A DNA stretch of 64,000 nucleotides. It comes from Nonomuraea helvata. Its GTDB lineage: Bacteria; Actinomycetota; Actinomycetes; Streptosporangiales; Streptosporangiaceae. A model generated the notes under the pieces. The model did no database searches. It saw nothing but the letters and a program-made list of their open reading frames with translations, and was not told the DNA's origin. Below, in pieces: positions 52,798-64,000 of the stretch (position 1 is its first letter; each line of letters begins with the position of its first letter). Made by a program: the position numbers and the translations under genes. The stretch covers positions 2,542,001 to 2,606,000 of the forward strand of contig NZ_BAAAXV010000001.1 of assembly GCF_039535785.1 (NCBI RefSeq), written 5' to 3'.

Positions 52798-54267
52798 ATG
52801 TCTCGACGCACCCTCGCCGGCGGCCTGGCCATAGCCGCCACCCTCACGCTCACCCCTCTGCCCGCCACCGCGGAGCAGGCGTCGGTGGCGTTCCCGTCGG
52901 CCAAGTTCCCGCTGGGCGACCGGCCCGTGCCGACGAAGACAGCGACCGCCGTCACCCAGGGTATCGACCTGTACGACGTGAAGGCCGGCACGTCGACCGA
53001 CGGCTACACGGTGACCGTGCTGATGCCGAGCGGCCGCGACTACGGGATGCAGTCGACCGCGGAGACCAAGGCCGCCGAGGTGGAGGCCGCCGGGGAGACC
53101 CCCAGCGTGCAGAAGGTGATCCGGCCGAGCGTCGCCGACGCCCCCATCCAGACCGTGTACATGGTCAGGGTCGGCCTCTGGTCCCTCGAGGACAAGAAGA
53201 AGGCCGAGGAGACGGCCAAGAAGCTCAAGGACGCGGGGCTGAAGGTCAAGGTCGACTACCTCGGCGACGACGGCCTCAAGACCACCGGCCCCTGGGACGT
53301 CAAGGTCGTGATGATCGACGCCCGGACGTTCCGCGGCTCGTACGTCTCCTCGCTCGGTACCAGCGTGGCCAAGCGGGAGACCGTCTCCTCGATGGCCAAG
53401 GCCAAGCACGCGCTCGTCGGGGTCAACGGCGGCTTCTTCAACATCCACACCGACAAGGCGCTGCGCGGCGAGCCCGTCGGCGCGTCGGTGGTCGCCGGCA
53501 AGCTGCTCAGCGAGGCCGTCCCCGGCCGCTCGGCCGTGATCCTCAAGGGCCACACCGCCAAGGTCACAGAGTTGCGGACGACCGTCACCGCGACCTCCCA
53601 GGACGGCCAGAAGACCGAGGTCAACGGCGTGAACCGGGCCGTCGCGACGGACGAGCTGGTGCTCTACACGGAGGAGTACGGAGCCAAGACGCCCGCCGGC
53701 GGGACCGACGCCGTGCTCGACGCCAACGGCAAGGTCCTCGGCCTGCGGGAGTCAGGCGCCGCGGTGGCCGCGGGAACGCGGGTGCTGCACGGCAACGGCC
53801 TGGCCGCCGACTGGCTCCACGAGCACGCCTTCCAGGACTGGACGGTCAAGGTCGACACCAAGGTCGTGGACCTGCGCACCAACCAGGCGCTCAAGCTGAC
53901 CCCGGACCTGTACGTGATCGCGGGCAACGTCGGCCTGGTGCGCAACGGCCAGGTGAAGATCACCGCCAAGCGCGACGGCCACGACTCCGTGAACATGATC
54001 CTCCGCCGTCACCCGCGCACCCTCCTCGGTGTCACCGCCAACGGCAGCCTCATCCTGGCCACCGTCGAAGGCCGCAACCCCGGGGTGAGCGTCGGGGCGA
54101 ACTTCCAAGAGGCGGCCGAGTTCATGCGCTGGCTGGGCGCCAAGCAGGCCGTCAACCTGGACGGTGGCGGCTCGACGGCGATGGTGGTCCGCGACAAGCT
54201 GGTCAACCGGCCCTCGGACGGCGTGGAGCGCGGCGTCGGTGACGCCCTCCTGGTCCTGCCGCATTGA
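52798..54267 (+). CDS. exported phosphodiester glycosidase (NAGPA-type) with SPOR-like domain
   Basis: A 489-residue exported protein. Signal peptide about 1-25 (MSRRTLAGGLAIAATLTLTP, ending ATA). A SPOR-like repeat region is at about 115-160 (YMVRVGLWSLEDKKKAEETA). A C-terminal phosphodiester glycosidase/NAGPA domain follows, with VGVNGGFFNIHTDKALRGEPVGA, RRHPRTLLGVTANGSLI and QAVNLDGGGSTAMVVRD. The last is the most conserved NAGPA signature (NLDGGGSTt). Human NAGPA uncovers mannose-6-phosphate, while bacterial forms probably process phosphodiester-linked cell-wall glycans. ATG with ribosome binding site ggaga. Confidence 0.88.
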   Translation: MSRRTLAGGLAIAATLTLTPLPATAEQASVAFPSAKFPLGDRPVPTKTATAVTQGIDLYDVKAGTSTDGYTVTVLMPSGRDYGMQSTAETKAAEVEAAGETPSVQKVIRPSVADAPIQTVYMVRVGLWSLEDKKKAEETAKKLKDAGLKVKVDYLGDDGLKTTGPWDVKVVMIDARTFRGSYVSSLGTSVAKRETVSSMAKAKHALVGVNGGFFNIHTDKALRGEPVGASVVAGKLLSEAVPGRSAVILKGHTAKVTELRTTVTATSQDGQKTEVNGVNRAVATDELVLYTEEYGAKTPAGGTDAVLDANGKVLGLRESGAAVAAGTRVLHGNGLAADWLHEHAFQDWTVKVDTKVVDLRTNQALKLTPDLYVIAGNVGLVRNGQVKITAKRDGHDSVNMILRRHPRTLLGVTANGSLILATVEGRNPGVSVGANFQEAAEFMRWLGAKQAVNLDGGGSTAMVVRDKLVNRPSDGVERGVGDALLVLPH

Positions 54268-54301
54268 CGCGCTCCCCGGCAAACGCCAGGGATTCTGGTC
54301 T

Positions 54302-54327
54302 GTGCCGCCCTGTTCATGCGGCGGCAC
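54302..54327 (-). ncRNA. hairpin at tnpB 3' end, candidate omega RNA/end structure
   Basis: A perfect 8-bp arm pair GTGCCGCC/GGCGGCAC with a 10-base loop overlaps the tnpB stop codon. TnpB guide RNAs start within the gene's 3' part and extend past it to the element's end. Boundaries cannot be set without transcription data. Confidence 0.35.
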
Positions 54328-55513
54328 TTCCTCGGCTTCCTGCTTCGTCGGGCTGCGCCACCGCGAGCGGTGGTCTTACCGGCCCTCCACAGGCGTTTAG
54401 TCTCTCCGCCCGTCCGGCGGCGAGAATGTTGATCGCGGCATTGACATCCCGATCATGGACGGTGCCGCACGGGCAGGACCATTCCCGCACGTTCAACGCC
54501 ATCGTGGCGGCGAGCGTCCCGCAGGCCGAACAGAGCTTGGACGACGGGAAGAACCGGCCGACCTTGGCGAACTGCCTGCCATGGAGTTTTGCCTTGTACT
54601 CCAGCATGCGCACGAACGCCGACCAGCCCGCGTCATGCACGCTCTTGGCCAACCTCGTGCGCGCCAGCCCCTTCACCGCCAGGTCCTCCACAAATACCGC
54701 TTGATTCTCGCGGATGATCTTGATGGAGGTCTGGTGATGGAACTCACGGCGCGCATCAGCGACCTTCGCATGCTGGCGGGCCACCTTCACCCGGGCCTTG
54801 GCCCGATTCGATGATCCTTTCTCCTTACGCGACAACGCCTTCTGCAACTTCTTCAGTTTCTTCTCCGCCCGGCGCAGAAACCGCGGCGAGTCGATCTTCC
54901 GGCCGTCCGCCAGGACGGCGAAATGGCCGAGCCCGAGGTCGATCCCCGTCTCGGCGGGCGCGGCGGGCAGCGACTGCTCGCGCACCTCGACCACGAAACT
55001 GGCGAAATACCGGCCCGCCGCATCCTTGATGACGGTGACCGAGGACGGTGGCGCGGGCAGCGGGCGCGACCACCGCACCTTCACGTCCCCGATCTTCGGC
55101 AGGCGCAGCTTCCCGCAGGCGGTGACGGCGAAGCGGGCGTTCTTGGTGAACCGGATCGCCTGCCGACGGTCCTTGCGGGACCGGAACCGGGGCGGGGCCA
55201 TCCTCGGCCCTTGGCGCTTGCCGGACAGCGAGGCGAAGAAGTTGCGGAACGCGGTGGTGCAGTCGGCGAGTGCCTGCTGCAGCACCACCGCCGACACCTC
55301 ACCCAGCCAGGCCCGTCCAGGTGTCTGCTTGGCCTGCGTGATGACCCGGCGGGACAACTCGGCATCGGCAACGAACGGCAGACCAGCCTCGCGGGCGTGG
55401 TTGCGCAACGCGAGCGCGTCATTGAACACCACCCGCGCACACCCGAACGCCTTGGCCAACGCGATGCGCTGGGCGGGGGACGGGTCGATCCGGTAGGTGT
55501 ACCGAAGCTGCAC
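54314..55513 (-). CDS. tnpB: TnpB, RNA-guided nuclease of an IS605-family element
   Basis: A 399-residue OrfB/TnpB protein starting at GTG 55513. Helix-turn-helix-type N-terminus YRIDPSPAQRIALAKAFGCAR. The RuvC residues are all present: Asp in TGIDLGLGHFAVL (about 190), Glu in VFVEDLAVKGLAR (about 276) and Asp in HDRDVNAAINILA (about 354). The zinc finger has CSACG and CPCG. TnpB proteins of this family cut DNA guided by RNA from the element's 3' end. It looks complete even though its transposase partner is broken. The C-terminal tail (about 30 residues past the RuvC end) is Pro/Ala-rich. Confidence 0.92.
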   Translation of the reverse strand: MQLRYTYRIDPSPAQRIALAKAFGCARVVFNDALALRNHAREAGLPFVADAELSRRVITQAKQTPGRAWLGEVSAVVLQQALADCTTAFRNFFASLSGKRQGPRMAPPRFRSRKDRRQAIRFTKNARFAVTACGKLRLPKIGDVKVRWSRPLPAPPSSVTVIKDAAGRYFASFVVEVREQSLPAAPAETGIDLGLGHFAVLADGRKIDSPRFLRRAEKKLKKLQKALSRKEKGSSNRAKARVKVARQHAKVADARREFHHQTSIKIIRENQAVFVEDLAVKGLARTRLAKSVHDAGWSAFVRMLEYKAKLHGRQFAKVGRFFPSSKLCSACGTLAATMALNVREWSCPCGTVHDRDVNAAINILAAGRAERLNACGGPVRPPLAVAQPDEAGSRGSAAA

Positions 55514-55580
55514 GAGGCCATTCTAGAGTTGGTTTATCGGCGACTACACCGATATCAGAACCGGCAGGCACTGCGTTTTC

Positions 55581-55890
55581 ATGCTGCACGCGCATTTGGT
55601 TTTCATCACGAAATTTCGGCATCCGGTCTTCACCGGCACCCACCTGACCCGGCTGGAAGAGACCATGCGATCGGTCTGCGCCGACCTCGAAACCGAACTG
55701 GCCGAGTTCAACGGCGAGGCCACCCACGTCCACCTGCTGGTGAACTTCCCACCCAAGATCGCGCTGTCCAAGCTGGTCAACCGCCTCAAAGGCGTGTCCT
55801 CACACCGAACGCGGCAGGAGTTCCCCCAACTGAGCAAGTGGACGCCGACATGCCTGGCGGCGAACCGACTGTACTCACCCCGCTACGCGG
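55581..55890 (+). pseudogene. truncated tnpA (IS200-type transposase)
   Basis: About 100 codons of an IS200-like Y1 transposase. Homology includes LHAHLVFITKFRHPVFTG, the HUH motif in EATHVHLLVNF, and KLVNRLKGVSSHRTRQEFPQL. The C-terminal part with the nucleophile Tyr (as in 'vvrqYIe.Q') is missing: after ANRLYSPRYA the frame enters unrelated sequence to a stop at 55961. The frame is open upstream of the ATG (from about 55545, TDIRTGRHCVF), so the natural start is probably further 5'. It cannot be active. Confidence 0.8.
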
Positions 55891-56160
55891 TTCCCCGGAT
55901 AAGAACGATCACTCCCCCCCCTACAGCCGCCACGTTTACACACCAGCCGTCTTGGCAGTGACGGGCTTCGCCGTAGCATGCAGGCTCACCCCAGCTGACA
56001 TGCCTCATACGCGGTTCGCGTTCCTCGGTGCAGGGATTCGCCTCGGGCTTCCTTCTCACCCCGCCTCACGACGACGCAGTTGCCTCCGGCTCGGAGTTGG
56101 TTAGCACCACTCTCCCTCCAGGGGACTTTCACTCCCAAGCGATCGCCAATGCCGGGCGTG
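55890..56160 (-). ncRNA. candidate structured RNA: group II intron 5' domain or HEARO-like element
   Basis: On the minus strand, directly behind the rRNA terminator T-run, the sequence begins GTGCACGCCCGGCATTGG. It continues with a run GGGAGTGAAAGTCCC (56118-56132), then AGAAGGAAGCCCGAGG (56037-56052) and GAGGAACGCGAACC. These phrases resemble domain I of bacterial group II introns (GUGYG start, GUGAAAGUC) and HEARO/IsrB guide RNAs. No reverse transcriptase or IsrB gene is attached. Position right after a terminator hairpin is the known habit of group IIC introns. It abuts the broken tnpA. Ends are approximate. Confidence 0.45.
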
Positions 56161-56165
56161 CACGC

Positions 56166-56192
56166 AAAAAGGGCCACCCTTCCGGGTGGCCC
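56166..56192 (-). terminator. rRNA operon terminator
   Basis: On the minus strand GGGCCACCC-GGAA-GGGTGGCCC-TTTTT (stem 56171-56192, T-run 56166-56170). A perfect 9-bp stem with a tetraloop about 18 bases after the end of 5S. Confidence 0.93.
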
Positions 56193-56209
56193 TCCTTGTT
56201 AAATATTGT

Positions 56210-56325
56210 GCGGCGGTGACCTACTCTCCCACACCCTCCCGAGTGCAGTACCATCGGCGCTGGGAAGCTTAACTTCCGGGTTCGGAATGTAACCGGGTGT
56301 TTCCTTCCCGCCATAACCGCCGCAA
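56210..56325 (-). rRNA. rrf: 5S ribosomal RNA
   Basis: About 116 bases. On the minus strand it begins GCGGCGGTTATGGCGGGAAG and ends CACCGCCGC, whose ends pair as in 5S helix I. The internal CCGAACCCGGAAGTTAAG block is universal for 5S. It lies about 75 bases after 23S. Confidence 0.93.
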
Positions 56326-56401
56326 CCCCTCGAGCAGCAACTGTTTGCTGTCTCAGAATTGCCTAGTGGACGCGAGCAAGAACGACTCGAAAAGTCTGCT
56401 T

Positions 56402-61319
<4,918 letters not shown>

Positions 61320-61702
61320 CAATGTCTCGTCTGGATTGTGAATCCAAGCAATAACCGTCAATCATGACGGGGTCATGCATGTGTATCTCATGCACTGGCT
61401 TTTAACACACTGTTGAGTTCTCAAGAAACGGACGCGTACATCCTCACTCGAGCCGTTCAGGCTTTTCGCTCGGAGGCGTTCATTTCGTTGTGTCTTAATT
61501 CTTTCAGCCGTTCAAGTCCCTGTCAAATTGACCCGACTTGCTCGACCTGCTGGAATTAATCCGCGCCCCGCTTCCGGGACAACCCCTCTAACTTACCAGC
61601 CCATCCGGAGTGATACGAACATCAACCGGAGTGGAGGTGTCTGGAGGTTGTCCCCGAGTGAGATCGGCGATCATCGCCGTCCTCGCGGGACTGGTGAACT
61701 CT
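61320..61702 (-). promoter_or_regulatory. rRNA operon leader and promoter region
   Basis: The 383 bases upstream of 16S have no gene. On the minus strand a consensus -35 TTGACA (61521-61526) and a -10 AGAATT (61497-61502), 18 bp apart, form a likely rRNA promoter. A second -10-like TAAGTT lies near 61592-61597. Downstream, TTGAGAACTCAACAGTGTGTTAAAAGCC (about 61399-61426) is the box A-like antitermination and processing leader common in actinobacteria. Confidence 0.65.
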
Positions 61703-62806
61703 ATGTACGCCTCCGGGAACCGTCAAATCGATGGTTCGCGCGCGAAGCGGGGGTACGTACCGGGGGTGCGAGATCAACCCGCGCCCAGGGCGCTCATCAT
61801 CCTGGTGGGCATCGCCGCCGCGATGGTCGTCCTCTATGGCATCCGCGAGGTGGCGTCGATCGCCGGCCCCGTCGTGCTGGCCCTCGTGCTGGTCATCGCC
61901 GTCTCCCCAGTACGCGGGTGGCTCGCCGCCAGGCGCGCGCCCATCTGGCTCCAGGTCGCCGTGCCGTTCCTCATTGTCGTGCTCGTGCTCCTCGGGATGG
62001 TCGGCATCCTGACCATCTCGGCCACCCAGCTCGCCTCGCTGCTGCCCACATACGCCCCCCAGTTCGACCGCCTCCTCACCGACGCGCAGCACTGGGCCAC
62101 CACGCACGGCCTCAGCAACGAAATGATCAATAGGGGGCTGCGGTCGTTCGACCCCGGAAAGATCGTGGAATTGGCGCAGAGTCTGCTCGGCAGTCTGATC
62201 GGCATTCTCTCCGCGATGTTCCTCATCGTCGTGCTGTTGCTGGCAATGTGTCTCGACGCGCCGGTGACCGCGAAAATTCTCACCTCCGGCGTGGGCAGAA
62301 GGCCGCGGCTGGTGACGGCCCTGGGCATCTTCACGCACAAAACGCGGCGCTATCTGATTGTCTCGACCGTGTTCGGGCTGATTTACGCGGTGCTCGACGT
62401 GATCGCCCTGTCGCTGCTGGACGTGCCGCTCCCGCTGCTCTGGGGCGTGCTCGCGCTGATCGCCAACTACATCCCCAACATCGGCTTCCTCATCGGCCTG
62501 CTGCCGCCCGCCATGCTCGCCCTGCTGGACGGCGGCGTGCAGAAAATGCTGCTCGTCATCGCCGCGTACACGATCACCAATGTCGTCACCCAGTCGTTCA
62601 TTCTCCCGAAATTCCTGGGGGACGCCGTGGGGCTCTCCACGACCATGACGTTCATCTCGCTGATCGTGTGGACTTTCGTCCTGGGACCGCTGGGGGCCGT
62701 GCTCGCCATTCCGCTCAGTCTGCTGGCGCGGGCGCTGTTCATCGACAGCGATCCGAGCGCCGGGTGGGCGCAGGCGCTGGTGTCGGGGAAGCTACCCGGA
62801 GGGTGA
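61703..62806 (+). CDS. AI-2E-family transporter (PerM/YdiK-like permease)
   Basis: About 367 residues from ATG 61703; a GTG at 61766 (VRDQPAPRALIILVG) is also possible and would drop a basic N-terminus. Seven to eight TM helices: first pair ALIILVGIAAAMVVLYGI and GPVVLALVLVIAVSP, a middle soluble segment, and the C-terminal block ALIANYIPNIGFLIGLLPPAM. ITNVVTQSFILPKFLGDAVGLST is the family signature (N.i.p.i.G..vgl.p). Members export autoinducer-2 or act in ion or osmotic homeostasis; the role here is unclear. It overlaps the converging AraC gene by 15 bases. Confidence 0.88.
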   Translation: MYASGNRQIDGSRAKRGYVPGVRDQPAPRALIILVGIAAAMVVLYGIREVASIAGPVVLALVLVIAVSPVRGWLAARRAPIWLQVAVPFLIVVLVLLGMVGILTISATQLASLLPTYAPQFDRLLTDAQHWATTHGLSNEMINRGLRSFDPGKIVELAQSLLGSLIGILSAMFLIVVLLLAMCLDAPVTAKILTSGVGRRPRLVTALGIFTHKTRRYLIVSTVFGLIYAVLDVIALSLLDVPLPLLWGVLALIANYIPNIGFLIGLLPPAMLALLDGGVQKMLLVIAAYTITNVVTQSFILPKFLGDAVGLSTTMTFISLIVWTFVLGPLGAVLAIPLSLLARALFIDSDPSAGWAQALVSGKLPGG

Positions 62807-63538
62807 GACGAGGTGGCGCATGGACACCCCGCTCAGCCTCTTGACGTCGTGAGACAGGTGCGCCTGGTCGGCGTAGCCGGCCGCGACCGCCACCTCTGCC
62901 AGCGGGACGCCCGCGCGGGCCAGGGCCAGTGCGCGCTGGAAGCGGACGATGCGCTGGAGGGTCTTGGGCGCGTAGCCGAACGACGTCAGGCTGCGGCGAT
63001 GCAGCTGGCGCTCGCTGAAACCCAGGTCCCACGCCACCTCCGCGACCGTGCGGCCGTTACGGAGAGCGCCGGCGATGGCGGAGCTCGCGGGATCGACGGA
63101 TGTCCCCTGGGCCAGGCGAGCTCTGACCGCGACCCGCAGCGCGTCGAGCCGCCGCGAAGGACCGGCGTCCGGGACGTGCAGCGGCGGAAGGTCGGACAGC
63201 CTGACGTGCGGGGACGGGAGGCCGGACAGCCTGACGTGCAGGGACGGGAGGTCGGACAGCCGGACGCGCTGGTCGCGGAGCTCCTGGAGCGGGAGGCCGA
63301 AGAAGTCGCCCGCCGCGCCTGGCTTGAACCGGATGCCCACGAACGTGTCGCCGGGAACCAGGTGTGTCGGCATGGGGCCCGTGTCAGGCCCGGCCACGAA
63401 CAGGCCCTCCGGCCCCCAGATCAGGTCGACGCACGCGTCGGGCACCACGAGCTGCGTGGTGTCCGCCTCGCTGACCAGGCGCCACTCGCAGGCGACGCGA
63501 TCGGCGACGTCGGCGCCGGGGGGCCGTTCGACGTACAT
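62792..63538 (-). CDS. AraC-family transcriptional regulator
   Basis: A 248-residue regulator. The N-terminal DUF6597-type domain (VVPDACVDLIWGPEGLFVAG, then PGDTFVGIRFKPGAAGDFFG) precedes a C-terminal AraC helix-turn-helix pair: TVAEVAWDLGFSERQLHRR and PLAEVAVAAGYADQAHLSHDVKRLSG. Between them lies a 10-residue motif in three tandem copies (RLSDLPSLHV, RLSGLPSPHV, RLSDLPPLHV), coded by a 30-bp repeat at about 63179-63268. Target unknown. Confidence 0.9.
   Translation of the reverse strand: MYVERPPGADVADRVACEWRLVSEADTTQLVVPDACVDLIWGPEGLFVAGPDTGPMPTHLVPGDTFVGIRFKPGAAGDFFGLPLQELRDQRVRLSDLPSLHVRLSGLPSPHVRLSDLPPLHVPDAGPSRRLDALRVAVRARLAQGTSVDPASSAIAGALRNGRTVAEVAWDLGFSERQLHRRSLTSFGYAPKTLQRIVRFQRALALARAGVPLAEVAVAAGYADQAHLSHDVKRLSGVSMRHLVSPSG
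63179..63268 (-). repeat. three tandem 30-bp repeats inside the AraC gene
   Basis: Three near-identical 30-base units containing ggacagcctgacgtgc encode the triplicated RLSxLPxxHV. They form a linker between ligand and DNA-binding domains. Confidence 0.85.
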
Positions 63539-63557
63539 GCCCCCAACGTACGCGACC

Positions 63558-64000
63558 TCACCGACAGAACCCGGGCAGCCTCCCGTACGCGCGCAGCGTC
63601 TTGAGCCTCTGCACGGTGACGTACCCGCCCCATTCGTGCTCCACCAGCGGCGTCCACATCAGCCAGTTCCCGCTCCATCCCCCGTCATCGGACTGCGCGG
63701 CGATCAGGGCGTCGAGGTGGGTGTCCAGAACGTCCTGGGTGAACAGCGGCAGCCGCAGCGGCTCGGACGCGAAATCCGTCGGGAAGTGGGCGTGCCCCGG
63801 CGCGCCGGGGTCGAAGGCGACGGTCGCGAGGACGGCCTCGCGCAGTCGCGCGAACTCCGCCTCCGCACGGGCACGGTCCGGCACCAGGTCCAGGAACGTC
63901 ACCACGGCCCTGGCCTCGTACTCGCCGGTCTCCTTGATCGCGGCGATCCGCGACCAGCAGAAGTCGGTGGCGGCGGCCAGCCAGGGATGCGTGCTGCCGT
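63558..64000 (-). CDS. hypothetical prenyltransferase/terpene-cyclase-repeat-like protein (partial)
   Basis: The last 147 codons of a gene that runs off the right edge; the frame is open to base 64000. The peptide includes LTHLDALIAAQSDDGGWS-like sequence (DALIAAQSDDGGWSGNWLMW) and LVEHEWGGYVTVQRLKTLRAYG. The QxxDGGW pattern is that of alpha/alpha-barrel squalene-cyclase or prenyltransferase repeats. No catalytic motif is seen in this part. Function not assignable. Confidence 0.55.
   Translation of the reverse strand, partial: GSTHPWLAAATDFCWSRIAAIKETGEYEARAVVTFLDLVPDRARAEAEFARLREAVLATVAFDPGAPGHAHFPTDFASEPLRLPLFTQDVLDTHLDALIAAQSDDGGWSGNWLMWTPLVEHEWGGYVTVQRLKTLRAYGRLPGFCR

Larger units (their letters stand above)
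54268..55890. mobile_element. IS200/IS605-family element (tnpB apparently intact, tnpA truncated)
   Basis: Divergent tnpB (minus) and tnpA (plus) genes give the IS605 arrangement. The right side begins immediately after the glycosidase stop (54267). A hairpin GTGCCGCC-ctgttcatgc-GGCGGCAC (54302-54327) overlaps the tnpB 3' end, the place where IS605 elements encode the guide (omega) RNA and end hairpin. The left side is cut within tnpA by the structured-RNA-like segment. The element is probably unable to transpose by itself. Confidence 0.75.

Overview
The window comes from a high-GC actinomycete. The evidence is the GC-rich third codon positions, the many GTG starts and leaderless promoters, F420/luciferase-like oxidoreductases, PASTA-type kinases, and the actinobacterial neighbourhood dxr-ispG-acetyltransferase. 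Protein style and regulator content (MmyB-like, PucR and NNH-type NACHT proteins) suggest Streptosporangiales, for example a Nonomuraea relative. That placement is an inference, not a measurement.

Layout. 1-3.6 kb: end of a LysR regulator, an MmyB-like regulator divergent from a dienelactone hydrolase, then a scar holding the 3' end of a livF/livG-type ATPase gene joined to an IS605-family tnpB fragment, then a zinc alcohol dehydrogenase. 3.6-9.8 kb: a carboxymuconolactone-decarboxylase-like gene behind a MerR-type promoter, an MMPL exporter with its TetR repressor, and a ROK regulator divergent from a Gfo/Idh/MocA oxidoreductase. 9.8-16.3 kb: two membrane Ser/Thr kinases and three luciferase-like oxidoreductases around a divergent promoter with a dyad operator. 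16.3-20.5 kb: TetR/SRPBCC and MarR/FAD-monooxygenase pairs, then a HipA-like kinase plus DUF3037 pair. 20.6-31 kb: exported proteins (subtilase, a small two-cysteine protein, a TAP-like peptidase, two tandem trypsin-like proteases) around the MEP-pathway genes dxr and ispG. 31-33.8 kb: a large NACHT NTPase that looks like an immunity protein.

33.8-50.5 kb is an amine/amino-acid catabolic region. It holds an aldehyde dehydrogenase, an orphan PotD-like lipoprotein or secreted binding protein, gabT, mmsA with a second class III aminotransferase, two PucR regulators, an alternative oxidase, a DHA2 exporter with its TetR, and an acyl-CoA synthetase. Together these could convert putrescine/GABA and beta-alanine-type amines to semialdehydes and then to succinate or acetyl/propionyl-CoA. 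50.5-54.3 kb: an O-methyltransferase, an auxiliary tryptophanyl-tRNA synthetase behind a complete ribosome-mediated attenuator (leader peptide with tandem Trp codons), and an exported phosphodiester glycosidase. 54.3-56.2 kb: an IS200/IS605 remnant (apparently intact tnpB, truncated tnpA) next to a structured-RNA-like segment directly behind the rRNA terminator. 56.2-61.5 kb: a complete 16S-23S-5S rRNA operon on the minus strand with promoter and terminator. 61.7-64 kb: an AI-2E-type permease, an AraC regulator and the end of a hypothetical gene.

The most notable observations are the trpS attenuator, the structured RNA behind the rRNA terminator, the NACHT protein, in-frame insertions in conserved enzymes, several well-formed operators (including three sites at exact 21-bp spacing), and the absence of the usual rip1-type protease gene between dxr and ispG.
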